From Kalaharituber pfeilii (taxonomy: Eukaryota > Ascomycota > Pezizomycetes > Pezizales > Pezizaceae): 64,000 nt of DNA. Below the pieces are notes generated by a model. It was given only the letters and a program-made list of their open reading frames with translations, did no database searches and was not told the origin of the DNA. The translations under genes were made by a program, and so were the position numbers. The stretch's first letter is position 1, and each line of letters begins with the position of its first letter. This document shows positions 34,345 through 46,623 of the stretch, piece by piece. The stretch lies in the NCBI GenBank assembly GCA_015179045.1, contig WHUZ01000042.1, positions 248,001 to 312,000 of the forward strand, read 5' to 3'.

Positions 34345-35395
34345 TTGGATCTGTTCTGGCCCACCGACGAACATTTTCCGGTTCGCGAACCGGCCGCCCC
34401 GTGAAAAACGTATGGTGTTTTTCACGGGGCCAGCCCAGCCACGAACACCTGGCCCAGCGGCGAACATGAATGTACCTCGATGTACCTATATGTAATATAT
34501 ATACTCGCTTATGAATTAATGTAATAGTGATCTATCGTACAGCTAACTAAGCAATTTCCACAGTCTCCTATCCCCCTATGCAGTCATCTATGTACAAACA
34601 ATAGTACTTATATACATCACTATGTTCACTCTCATTCTCCTGGTTAGTACATTGACCAGCATTGCTTTTATTACAAGAATAAGAACATTTAACCTTTTGA
34701 CGTATGCATGTACAACGAAGAGAGGAGCAGGTACTTAGACAAGAACATGAAATTTTGTCTTGACAAGTTTTATCATGATGAGGTTGCTTAAAGTAGGTAC
34801 TTGGCACTTGCAGGGATCTTATTATCTACTGTTTCTGGTAATACAACCACCAAAATTTTCATCCTTGGCATCAACGCAATCCCTGTTACTGCCACAATAT
34901 AATACCAGAATGGCGGAGGATTCCGGATATCTCTACCTACGAAGATAACACTCCAAAATTTCGCTTAGAGTAAGAAGAATACTAGAAGCATATTTAGTAA
35001 TTTTCTTCTACTGTTTCGGTTAACAATAATTTAGTTATGCTTACAAATTTGTATTCTTAACTACAGTAGTCTAGAAGCGTAGTGAATTATTAATTAAATT
35101 GTCTGTATTATCTTCTAGTATGGAGTAAGAAGTAGCAACTTGCTACTCATATTAGCAACTTATCACCGACAGCAACTTTCAAGTGGCAACTTGTAGGTGG
35201 CAACTGTGCTAGCACACAGTAACTGGCTTATCAATTAACGCTGGTAGCAGAATGTTTCTCTATACTCAATCACTGGTAGTACGTAGAGGTACCTAGTGGT
35301 ACTTGTACTAAACCAGTATTCGTCGGTGGGCTGACCCATTCGCGAATGGGCCTGGCCGGTTCGCGAACCGCAATGTTCGTCGGTAGGCCAGAACA
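34345..35395. mobile_element. Foldback-type element with terminal palindromes
   Basis: Inverted ends share GATCTGTTCTGGCC, CACCGACGAACATT and the palindrome CGGTTCGCGAACCG (left about 34345-34400, right about 35345-35400). Inside each end lies a second hairpin of different sequence. At the left CCCCGTGAAAAAC pairs with GTTTTTCACGGGG; at the right it is the palindrome CCCATTCGCGAATGGG. The interior (about 950 bp) is AT-rich and non-coding, with repeated TAGCAACTT words near 35145-35215. I found no clean TSD, so the exact borders are uncertain and the class is unknown. Confidence 0.6.
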
Positions 35396-35595
35396 GATCT
35401 ATGGATAGAGCAGACGAGATCTATCGGACAGGGAAGCGGAACAAAGGCAAGATTATTCAAAGATAAAATAGCATACAAGGAAAGATGGGCGATCTACAGA
35501 AGGGGTGTTAGGGCCGTTTCAAATCCGTGGGGTCACATATCCACAGTTGATATGTTTTAGACTACTAGTTACATACATATATAGTTATATATATA

Positions 35596-36419
35596 CAGTC
35601 ACTGGTCAAAAGTCTTGGTGACGCCACTTTTCTTGGCACCTCAAAATGCTTGCTTGCACAACTTCAAATGCTCATATCTCCAAGATCCATAGCTCAATTT
35701 CAGAAGTTGTACCGGCAATTGATAGCACCGTGTCTATAGTCTTGCATATTACATGCAGCAATCATGAGAATAGTAGTAGTCAATTATATGGACCAATAAA
35801 TCAGGAGCAAATTCTAGCATTTTTTACCTAAATTCTCTCTGCATAATAGTGTAGTTCCATACAAGGAGAATATTTTTGGGGCTAGTAAATTTTGCTATGA
35901 AAATACATATTGAGTCCATCTTATTTCATATTTTTGATATTTTTTATGTTGTGTTGCGGGTTCTGTGTGGAGCTATTTACTTCCAGACACCGATATTTGA
36001 CGCTAAAATGACAATTTTGTATGGGAATTTGGCAATCTTGGCGTTCTTTGAAGTTTGCGATTTTATCTCGGCAGCCACATGACCCCAACATCTGTTCTAC
36101 AACCGGAACCATGAAGTTTCAGATAGTACCTATCATAGAAAAAGTCCTGTTTGTCTATCTAGTTGTGATGCTAAAGATACATTACATTTCAAAAGTCACA
36201 GTTTTTGTATGGAATACCTAGTCATCAATAACTTTTTGTAGATATTACACTGCAATCAGTGTGCTATAAGTATATCCTGTGCTATAGCATAAACCATACT
36301 GCTTACACTATCACCAGTTCAAGTTGTAGGTTAATTGGGTCACTTCTCGTGGAGATATCTCAATTTTTGTTCTTATGGACATTGCCGCCGCGTTCACCAA
36401 GACTTTTGACCAGTGACTG
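35596..36419. mobile_element. Tc1/mariner-like MITE, 824 bp
   Basis: Terminal inverted repeats of about 29 bp start CAGTCACTGGTCAAAAGTCT at the left; the complement stands at the right. They are flanked on both sides by TA. The CAGT start, the TCAAAAGT motif and TA target are hallmarks of Tc1/mariner elements. Only frames up to about 68 codons occur inside and none resembles a DDE transposase, so it is a non-autonomous derivative. Confidence 0.82.
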
Positions 36420-36438
36420 TATATATATATATATATAT

Positions 36439-36529
<91 letters not shown>

Positions 36530-36545
36530 TGTATGTATGTATTTT
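36420..36545. repeat. (TA)n and (TTTA)n microsatellite
   Basis: A (TA) run followed by roughly 22 uninterrupted TTTA units and a short TGTA run. It directly abuts the Tc1-like MITE's right end. Confidence 0.95.
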
Positions 36546-36591
36546 TTCACTTCCAATGCTCTGAAGTCTTAACACCTGCTACTGATAGCTG

Positions 36592-36914
36592 CGACGAGGG
36601 GAAAAAGACAAGCTCAGCGGTAGTATACCTGGAGAAAACTACCGAGATTGGGAGAGTAAAGCTCGGAGGACGATAGCTGAGAGCGGAACAGTATGAATAG
36701 GACAGAGGACGGAGATAGGAAGGAAAGGTCCCAGTACATGCTGGCTTTTGGAGGATACTACCCACACTACCAGCGAGAGCCGTGGGTCTCACACATGTTA
36801 ACTAGTTGATATAAAAATAAAAAAAAAAATCCTTTATTTCTTATATATTTAAACCTCGCCATAACCCACAGGGCAACATACGAGTACTAATATAAAAAAA
36901 AACAAAAAAACAAT
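36592..36914 (+). mobile_element. LINE-derived element, ORF1 piece joined to family B tail
   Basis: A 323-bp insert between direct repeats ACTGATAGCTG (36581-36591 and 36915-36925). It starts inside an ORF1-like frame (DEGKKTSSAVVYLEKTTEIG, comparable to SSIVIYLEGEVES at 17612-18093), loses frame at 36676, and ends with the family B tail (CCTCGCCATAACCCACAGGG...) and an A-rich end. It is the family B counterpart of the ORF1-plus-tail elements at 16843 and 17612. Confidence 0.78.
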
Positions 36915-36925
36915 ACTGATAGCTG

Positions 36926-38780
36926 GCATTTTCAGTATTTGTCATAAGATATATAAAGACATAAGTTGGATCATCGTCATGGTAGCTAAACTTTAGTTGC
37001 AGCCTATCATAAAAGTAATTTAGCAGGGTTCTGTAACCTATTATTTGAAGTATAAACCAGCTGTCATTAGAGACCATTCAGTCACTAAGCGGTAGTCTGG
37101 TCCGAGACTGGAGACCATTATCTTAGATAGAATTGCTTCTCCCCCACTATTAACGCTCTAATTGATACTAGTAGTACTCAAAAAAATTTTCGCAATCTAT
37201 CCGGATATGGCAAATCAAACGAATACTTGACGATGTAAAGTTGTATTCGGAAGCTGCACACTAAGAGTATTGGGCGGGAACAACAAATTTATGTGCACAA
37301 ATATTTACAGATGCAACCAGATCTTTATATTTCGTATCCACTTGTGTTTGATTAAATACGGGTAGGATAATACATGTCTCTTGGGAGGTGCTAGATGTCA
37401 GCTACACTGAATATCACAGCCCAGAATAACTGGTCGCAATATCTGGCCTTCATATTCGATTCTTATTGGGTATGTTCAGATTTACTGCAAAATATCTGTC
37501 TGATCTGCAGATAAGACTGTGAGAATACAGAGAAGCTGACGACACGCTAGCCCACTAATAAGCTCGTGAGTTGCTGCTGACTGACAGTGCAAGTGCAACA
37601 ATAAAGGCTACTGATATGATAGAGCGCTTCCACTCTTGCGGGTGAGACGGCAGCTCAAATAGGTTGCATAGGAGGATTGTACAAGCACCATACCAGAAGT
37701 GATTGATTAGGTCCCATATAAGTAAAACACCTGCGATATCAGGGTTGCACTCAGAGAAGGGAAAAATTCATATTTCATTAGTTCGGTCATGACTCGTGTC
37801 TGGTTGCTAGTGGGCATGTTTCTGTATCATGTACTAAGATAGCTTCAGATTAGTGTTTTGTAGCCTCATACCGGTGCAGTGTCCGAGGCTAGTGCTGTTG
37901 AGTTCGAATGTATGTCAGACAGATCTTGCAAATATTCGCGAGTACATGGCCAGATTTCGTTAAGAAGTGTGGGCATCCCATCGAGTACTTCTTTATATGG
38001 TAATTTGCCATGTAGAGCTTTTGACCAAAATGTATCCACGACTTTCATGCCTGACAATATCTGGTCGAATACTTCTTAATCTGATTACCCTCACGGCTGG
38101 ATCCGTGAATAAAAGTACTTAACTATGTATCATATAAAATAGATATCTGTGAATAAAACTAAGGAGGCTTTCGAGAATACCGACTTCCCGTGTTTTAAGA
38201 CTGCACTTATTAGTGAAATCCTACTACAGTACTAGCTAGTAAATATGTATTCGGACGTAGCGCATAATGTGCATTAGTACCCCTGTCTGAATACATAATT
38301 GACTGGCTAGTATATGACAAGTTATGCCAATCATCGGCGGCCATAGCACCGCAATTAAAAGCTAGATCTTCACTACATCTGCACCAGCAGAATCCAAGGG
38401 TATAAACAATCCCTTGTACCTCACGTGAGAAACAATAATGGAAACCACGTTATGTATACCAGGTTCCACCTAAGATAAGTACACCGTTCTCTGTACCACA
38501 AACCAATAGTTGTTATCAGCTTTGTGTTACGTTATCAATCAACTAAGCTCAAATGAGAGGAGGGTAGCTGATTTCCCCCATATAACCTACGTTGCCATTG
38601 CATATCATTGTGCCGGGCAATTCGTAACAAACGTTCCAGTCGCCACTGGCCCGGACCAGTGGCCACTAGCCCAGAGTCCCAGACTACTCAATGGAACGCT
38701 GGTTCATGACTGGCCCGGGGCACTCAGAATTTGAATTTTCTCATTCTATTTACAATTCACCCTCTCAAACTCTCACAGAC
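36926..38780. other. Intergenic, no gene seen
   Basis: Mixed, mildly AT-rich sequence with only short frames (up to about 80 codons) and no recognisable protein or repeat. Confidence 0.45.
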
Positions 38781-38804
38781 ACTCGCCTGCCCACACATCC
38801 CAAA

Positions 38805-39020
38805 ACAGCGTCATTAAAGACCCCTCCCGGCGACAGGAAAAAACAGCTTCATCAAGGACCCCTCCAGCGACAGGGAAAAAAAAAAAAAATACAGCTTCAT
38901 CAAAGACCCCTCCGACGACAGGAAGGAAAAAATTGCTTCAACAAAGACCCCCTCCAGAGACAGGAAAAACAGCTTCAGACAGGAAAAAGCAGCTACATTA
39001 AAGGCCCCTTCTGAGAAGAA
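38805..39020 (+). repeat. Imperfect ~36-bp minisatellite
   Basis: About five to six variable copies of a unit around CAGCTTCATCAAAGACCCC then TCCAGCGACAGGAAAAA, degenerating to the right. An A run of 13 occurs in the second unit. It keeps one frame open (38691-39014) without resembling a gene. Confidence 0.8.
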
Positions 39021-40686
39021 ACAAACAGCTTATAAGTTACCTCTTGCTAAAGCATTAAGGAGGATTTCCTTTACGTATTAAAACCCTATCCTCATTAATG
39101 AGAATTTCTAATTTGTTATATCTTGTTGAAAAATCTTATTATAAGGTATATTTACCTTGGCAAGGTTTTTGACATTATTTTCAGCTGCAGAAGATACAGA
39201 CCATTCTGGATCACGAAGAAAGGTTTAAATTTCTCTTAACTTCTGAGTTTCAATTCCGTATCTGTTGGTATGGTCACGGGTTTGGATATATAGCTCAAAT
39301 TGATGACGAATTTCAGGTGTAAAGGGCTCCATAGGTAAAGATTTGTTGAAGAATGAGGCTGAAAAGTAGTTACTGTTTTAGGTAAATAAGATAGGCTTGG
39401 CGTTGTATACTATAAAGAAGTGCACGGAGATATGTAGAATACATTCAAAATACCAACGGCATGGAAAAATGTCAAGTTTAAGTACTTGAGTAAATAAACA
39501 AAAAATTAAACAAATGATTTGGACAATTACAATTTCGAATCTTCTAGTATTGTAACAGCCACTAACATACCAACATTCTGTTGTAGTTCTATGCGTAGAA
39601 CAAAAGGGGTTTTTTTTTTTTTTTTTTCCTTTCACGTGACCCTGCATGCGGCTGTTCACCATGGCAGGGCCTAATCACAACCACCATTGAGACTCATGCT
39701 ACTTGTTACTTGAGCCTGAAGGAGTAAAAGCGTGTGAACTCGCTGCTGTTATATAAAGTAATCACGCTCTCGAGCGGAAGGAATTCGCTAATTTAAGAAA
39801 TCTCTAGTACATACAGGACCCGTGATTTATATGTCCCTTGCAGCGGCCTCACAATTCTCCGAAAACAGACAATGCCACAGAAAAATTTTATACTAAGCCA
39901 CAGTTAATCCATCAGTCAAACCGTCGGCCCATAATTCCTCCGTGCATCGGTGCCAGGATTACCCCGTCGGTTCAACATTATAGCAGATGTTTGCTGGCTC
40001 ATGATGGTAGCTTTCATGTGTAGATTGCATATACTCATGAGGTGGTAGATTTAAGACGTGTTATGCGTATGCACCTGTTGTCCAAAACTTGCTGATTTAG
40101 GTCAAATCCCCCTGGTGTTAGCAAAAAACGGGTTGCATATCTCTGTCGTTACCCAAAGTTACCTTCATCGTTACGTTGCTTAACGAAAATCGGCGGTTTC
40201 AGGTAAACGAAATCAGCCTTATGAGTGTTTGCTTATGGAATGTTACCTAACGTAACGTAACGTAACGCATAACTGATAACACAAAATATGTAACTCACTA
40301 ATTAAACTCTCAAAACTAAAAAGACTCATACTAGAATATCACAGTACACGTAACCTCAAAACAACAACCTGTATTATCCCTTCGAAGATCTACAATTCGG
40401 CTACAGGGCGAAAATCCCCTGTCATCGGCCTTAATCTACCCGCGTAATAGAAAGTGTGGCAAAAAATTAATACCAAACAAATAAAAAAAAAACACACACC
40501 AAAAATAGAGCTTAAAGATCCAAACTTTGAACCCCGAGCCAAGATATATATGAGGTCTGGTCCAAACAGTACTTATACATTACAAATTCCGAATAAATTG
40601 CATCTCCTAATTCCTACCTCATTCATACTGCTGCTCCGCCGCACGTGCGAGCATACACATTTTTGTAAAGTCGTCTACAATTCCGT
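39021..40686. other. Intergenic with a family A tail
   Basis: No gene recognised. A short run of ACGTA/CGTAACGTAACG words occurs at 40245-40270. The family A tail insert at 39610-39670 is listed separately. Confidence 0.45.
39610..39670 (-). mobile_element. Family A short tail insert
   Basis: Poly-T followed by the complement of the family A tail (TCACGTGACCCTGCATGCGG...GGCAGGGC). I did not find an unambiguous target-site duplication, so its outer limits are approximate. Confidence 0.75.
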
Positions 40687-40783
40687 TTATCTATCATGCA
40701 TCAAAACCACAATCATCAGCGAACCATCCTTACATTCACTATCCCCTGTAGAATAGTACTTCAAACTTGACTCAATCCTGCTG

Positions 40784-43700
40784 CTACTTACCTTGCTGCG
40801 AATTAAACTGCACCGCCAAACTATGTGCTTTCCTAACCCTTCCCACACCTTTCGCATTTTCATTCCACCGCCCCAACACGTCCACTGGCAATCCTGGTCC
40901 AATTCGACCCTTATTGCATTGCCCATGTACCTCTGAGTCCCTCGCTGCACTACCATCTCGACGCTTTGCGGAATCAGCATCAGGTTCACAAAAAACAAGA
41001 ATATTCAAGTTATGGTGTTTCTTTGAGGATTTCTTGATACAGACTCGCAGGCAGCAGACGGGGGCGTTGGGCTGGGATGTGTCTGGTTTGGGGAGGTTGC
41101 AACAGCTATTATGGGAGATAACGGTATATGGGTCAACTATTGATTGAATTATCAATTGCATCATTAGTACCTACTTCTCTATAAACACTAGTGGTTATAG
41201 GAAGAAACTGAGAGGACACATACTCTCTAACACCAATATCTCCGCATGCTCCCACCCCCCTCCTGTTGCAAACTCCAAGTCTCCCTGTGCAGTATTACGT
41301 ATGCCTGAGGTTTTCGGCTCTGGCCTCCCAAAAATTACCAACTTCATACTCTCTGGTCTACGCTCCACTAAGGCCCTCTTCGTCACCACCATGTGCCTTC
41401 CACCACTCCCCGCCGAGCTTGACGTTGACCCTGAATTCGAAGACGGTTTTCCCGCTGAATCCGGCGGCTTTCCCGTAATCTCCGCTGTCTGCAATGCCGA
41501 GCCTTCATAGCTAGATGTCATGTGTTGACTACGGAAAGAGTTACTCCGAATGTGATAGCGACTTACATGATTTCCTGTCTCTATCACTTGAAGTCGTTGC
41601 TGGGGATATTGGGAGGTCCGCAACTCATCGCTGTCCGTTTGAGGCCTCGTATGCGGCTGCTGATCAGGTGTGCTTCGACTCCGAGATTCTTGTACCTCCT
41701 CCACCCGGTGTTTCCGCAGTTCACGCCAAATTTGCACACTCGTCTCTGACCATATATCTTTTTTTGCACGGTGGGTACCCTTGGTGTAGTAATAGCAGAC
41801 CATTTTTCCAACTTGCCACCTACAGCATGGAAATATTAGCATGCCACTATCAACCATGTATATTAAGATTTTGTAAAATCTCCCTCGTTCCCTCCTACTT
41901 TAACTTCTACACTCCCAGGGGGTTTTTTTTTTCTTTCTTTTTTTTTTTTTTTCTTAATGTCATTGATCGCTTGCCGCCCGAAGGGCTATGGCGATACACT
42001 CCCAGGTTCCCACACCCCCCATTCCAATCCTGCTACCCAAACCTAGCTCTATCCTTAACCTTCCACCACCAAGTCAGAACAATCAGAATACACTTACAAT
42101 TGTGAACAAATCTTAAACCCCGTGACCGCTGTTACGAATTCTCCCAACTGCTTCCCATCCGCAAACTCAAATCCCACCGCATGTTGACTACCATCCCAGA
42201 ATACCAAGCTTGGACGGTGCCGTCTGCCAAGGACAGCGGAGCTGTGTAAGAAAGGGAGGGTCGGGTGGATGGTGCTAGTGTCGCGAGGAAAGTAGCTATA
42301 GCAAGTTTCTACAAAGCATGAGGGAGGACAATGTTTAAGTTAGCATTAGTAGCAAGTGAAGATGTTCATAAGGATCATAGAAGTCATAAAATTAACATGT
42401 CATGGCAAGATTTAATCAAGCCACGCAATTCATATCAAATTCGTACCACAATAATGGAACCGCCCTGTTCACGAAGGAACGTAGTTGAAAGTGGGGTCAC
42501 AATACGTACCAATACAGGTATTCCCACTCCCATTTTGGGTATAGCTGTCTTTCACCGTAATGTTCCTATCTGGAGATTGCAACAGCGTAATTTGTCTCTC
42601 CACATTTGACGCCTTTTCCACCGGTAGCTTCCTGTGGTACCCATGTGTCAATCTTCTCAAGCTGAAACAACCAGAACACCTGAACACACAATTCCAATAG
42701 GATAATCACCGCAATGGATAACTGGGTACTCACATCTTACATATCTCCATCTGCCTGTTCTCCGCACTTGATACCTCCCCTATCCTCTCCGGTCCCGTTG
42801 CCGGCATGAGACCAAGATCAAATAGGCTCCTTTTATCTGCGAGGTAGGCCTGCATCTGTTGAAGCGTTTGTGGCAGGCGGTAAATCTCTGGGTGGGATGT
42901 GAAAGTTTCGATCTCGGTGCGGATTTGCTATTGTAATTAATTAGTGGGAGATAAACATTTGTTAGTCTACTAGACTCCAAAAATCATACGAAGGTGTAAA
43001 CTCTGAGGCTTGATATATATGACAAGGCCATATATTTTCAAACTTGAAAGTTACCAGCCAGGAACAGCAACTATCAGGCAGCGGGGGAGTACCACACCTT
43101 CAAAATCTCATTCGCATACAACTTCCATAGCCCGTCTGAATCCAATGCCGTGAATTGCGCCGAGCGAACAAGTTTGCCACAAAGCCAGTACGCCTTGAGC
43201 AACTTCACAAATGCCACGACATGGTCATTGCGGCGCTGGTCATTGCGGTGTTGGCGAAACTAATTCATCGGTTGTGTGAGTTCAGCTAATACAATATGCT
43301 GTCAAATCGCTGGGTGATACCCTCCTCCTGAAGCCACCTCAAGATCAGATCCAACACCGTACCAAACTTCATTTCCTCCAATCTTACTACCGACCCATCC
43401 AACGCCTCCTGAAATTTCTCCCGCAACCACTCCGGCCAGCTAATTGCGATATTCCCGTACAATGCCTCATTAGCAGCACAATCAACCATAGTCGTGATCT
43501 CTTTCCCCTTGGGACTTAATGTTTGTCGCGGGTCATCATTCCCAACCTCCTCCACAATACCGATGAGCCTAAGCTCGTCGCCACTATCCCAGTCCTTCGT
43601 GCTGGAATCACAGCCTTCGTCGTTTGAATTTCTGGAGGTCCCTTTTGAGCTCACAATCGAGGAGGTTTCCGGAGAACCTACTTCAGGCGCCAACGTTGCC

Positions 43701-44682
43701 GCCTCTGAAAGCGATGTGGTTGCCCGTTTTGGAGCAGGCATTTTATGTGCAGTTACAGCGTCATTCGACCTCTGAGTAGTAAACGAATTGGAATTTGTGC
43801 GCCTTCGCACGTTCATCCTAGACTCTACATCTTCTCCTGGGCACGCTGGCGTCCAGAGAGACCCCAGCACCTCTGCGGCAGCGGCGTTTTTCTCGAGGGC
43901 GGTGCACGCTATTGTTCGATGCGGTTGACTGTATCTCTGATGTCGTTTAGGGTTCTGTCAAAACGATGCATGAGGCGGCTATGAATCTCAAACGAACATC
44001 AGTATTGCACATCGGCATGTGACATTATTCATCTCCTCCTCTGTGTTCCCATTCCCGATGCGAACCAAAAACTCTGCACCTTGAAAGCTTTCCCCAGAAA
44101 CGGAATATTTACCTACACTCGCAATGGCTCTAACACCAGCTGTACCTTCGCTGCATAGAACACATAATCCCGCTTCAGCTCCTTCATCTCCTCAAACATC
44201 CCTGCGGACTCCCTCAACACCCTCCAGCTCACCTTCTTCCACGCCCGCCGCCCGCCAATTCCCTGTACCCCCAACCCTCCGTAGATCCACTCTCTGAGCC
44301 CCAACCCGCTCCCACTTTCCCTCCCGACCTCTACCAAAAAGCCATACCTCTTCAAAAACCTCTCCGTCCGCTTTTGCAACCCAGAAAAATCCCCCACAAT
44401 CTCAGGAAGCGTTCTCTGCACCTCAGTTTCCACACCTGTGGCCACTTCACCAGCTGCCGCACGCGCAGCTCCAGAATCGAACAATGCCAAATGCTGCTCG
44501 TGGCTACTAATGATCTCGTGGAGCTGGTGTAGCACCGAGCGCAGGTCGTGCAGCTGCTTTTTGAAGTTGCTGAATTCCGGTCCCGCGGTACGGGATAGCT
44601 GGATGTGGGTGTGGGCTTCGCCGAGGAGGGTGATGAGGGCGCAAAGGTCTTGGACGATGGAAATCCTGGCGCCGGGAATCAT
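40784..44682 (-). CDS. Multi-exon fungal protein with N-terminal helical domain (possible frameshift)
   Basis: I infer one minus-strand gene of about ten exons. Exon 1 (44113-44682) gives RISIVQDLCALITLLGEAHT and FKKQLHDLRSVLHQLHEIIS, then a basic helical part (RTERFLKRYG). This pattern is common at the N-terminus of fungal ankyrin- and NACHT-type proteins. Later pieces are HRFDRTLNDIRDTVNRIE (near 43940), an acidic/Ser-rich piece (43286-43900), WLCGKLVRSAQFTALDSDGL (about 43090-43253), YRLPQTLQQMQAYLADKRSL (about 42765-42927), PSLVFWDGSQHAVGFEFADG (about 42110-42280), a Gln/Arg-rich piece with donor GTAAGTCG (about 41540-41760), a Ser-rich piece (41195-41530) and LNILVFCEPDADSAKRRD (about 40784-41140). 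A one-base frame break near 43925 may mark decay or an unseen intron. A family B insert lies in an intron. The function is unknown. Confidence 0.55.
41920..41995 (-). mobile_element. Family B short tail insert, intronic
   Basis: 76 bp in minus orientation with respect to the plus strand, so co-oriented with the host gene's transcript. Direct repeats ACACTCCCAGG at 41909-41919 and 41996-42006. It falls between two inferred exons of the 40784-44682 gene. Confidence 0.85.
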
Positions 44683-46615
44683 TGCGGCGATTGTTCAGCA
44701 CCGACAATGGGGACTTTTAGCGTTGTACCGTATCTTTGTTGTAGGTTCCCGTACACTGTGAAGGTCAAGCTCACTAATACTGGGTGATATGGTACGTTAG
44801 CTGCCTTGCAAAAAACCAAAAACGAGGTGAAATGAAATACTAGTATCGCTTCTTTCAACACAAGATCTAAGAATTTCGTAATTAATGGACCTAGTTACCT
44901 CAGTTTCCGCACGCTGTGTTTCCCGCTAAAGTTCCCAATATACCATAAGTCGGTGTTCTTGGAAAGTTGTAACTCGATTCTTCACCAGTCATGGAGAAAA
45001 CGGACATCAAGATGTGATCCAGCGATGCAGCTCAATATTGAAGATTGGCAACAGGCACCTGCGGTGCATTTAACCAGAAAAGACCTGCTGCGGCGGTTAG
45101 AGTCGAGTGGAGTAATACATGGTATTAACCTAAGCAGAAGTCACATTCCATACAGGCTTCAGCGAAGTCTAGTTCAAAAAGTTGCCATTGGTTCTGCGAC
45201 ACAACTCCCGTCCTCACTCGCCTGAAATAGCACGCACGCTACGAGAGGTTTCGAAGGTGTGGAAGGGGTTGAGGTTGTTGACCAAAGAAGCTTATCAATG
45301 TTATTTATACATTATGTATATTCTATGGTTTGATATATATTGGCGGCTGTGCTGTTGCTGATTTAATACGAATGCGGGGAATGCCTCCTAAGAAATTCTA
45401 TTAGGCAAAACCATGCCAACCAAGGTGGTAGGAATAATATCCCTGTGGGCGTTGTAGAGCTCTTGTCGTAGAAACCAAACCCCCATACGGTAGGCCGCTC
45501 CACCACATAAGCACACGCATGACGTGTCAAATGCATAATCGTTGATTCCGCAATGCCACAGCTGCTGAATGCCGATATCCGACAACCTATGATACTAGTA
45601 GATAAGACAAGCCTGTCGATTGATTATAACACAAGTATTCATAGCCTCGTCATCAGGCGTTAGGACGAGGTAGTCTCATACTAAGGACGAGGCTGCAACA
45701 CGGGATATCTGGGTAGAAACTCGAATACAGCGACTAGTTAAAATGTCCCTTAGCAAGGCGATAAAGACCAGGATTTTTCAATTTAAATTTATGTACCCCA
45801 ATAGGGAATATAGAATATTCGAAGCTAAGTCAAGCACAAATAAACAGCTCCAGGGCAATTTGACGTATGACAGACAACACCGATCGATTTGGCGGCCGGT
45901 TACCACACCCCCATTAATATTTCTGGTTCCTGGATCTTTTTAACGGTGCTCTTGCGGCGCGGAGGGCACAAGAACAGCAGCTCGGACAATAACGATTCTT
46001 GTAATTATTTAATTATAAGTAATTTATGTCGCATGTTCGAGAAAGCTTCGCTTATCTCAAGATGTTTCCATCAAGTTAGTCTCATCAATTGATCAGCTAG
46101 TGAACCTTATTAAAACCTTTTCAATGCAAGCAAAAATGCACATACTCCTGTTCAATGCCATCAATATTTTCAATTTAGCAACTGCCTCAAGTGGCAACCA
46201 CAATAAATGTGCTTGGCGATACCAGATTAAAATGAATCTTATTCCAGATTAGACAATAATACATAGATTTTCTCAGTTGAAGAATCAAAAACATGTAAAT
46301 GGAGAAAGAGGTGTCTATATTAGAAGATAGCAGTGAAATACAGTGACCCGAAGTCGGGATTAGACAAAATTGGGGCAAGTGTATCATGCAAGCCGATCCT
46401 TTACGGGCCACTGTATATATACTTTATACATTTGAAATGTTAGTTTAGAAGGGAAAGAATCTATTAGTTGTAATTGATAGTACTGAAAACGCGTCAATTT
46501 ACGGTGAATGCGCTTTTCTAACTAGAATTGTCTATGGGACCATTGTACCTGACACTTTGCTGCTAAATTAAAAACATTGATGGCAGTGAACAGGAGTCTG
46601 TGCGTTTTTGCTGGC
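44683..46615. other. Intergenic, no gene seen
   Basis: Only short frames without recognisable features. The last eight bases (ATTTAAAA, 46616-46623) form the TSD of the following Mutator-like element. Confidence 0.45.
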
Positions 46616-46623
46616 ATTTAAAA

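Noticed and set aside
36259..36676. LFIYLFIYL-type ORFs resembling a membrane protein
   Set aside because: Encoded by the (TTTA)n microsatellite.
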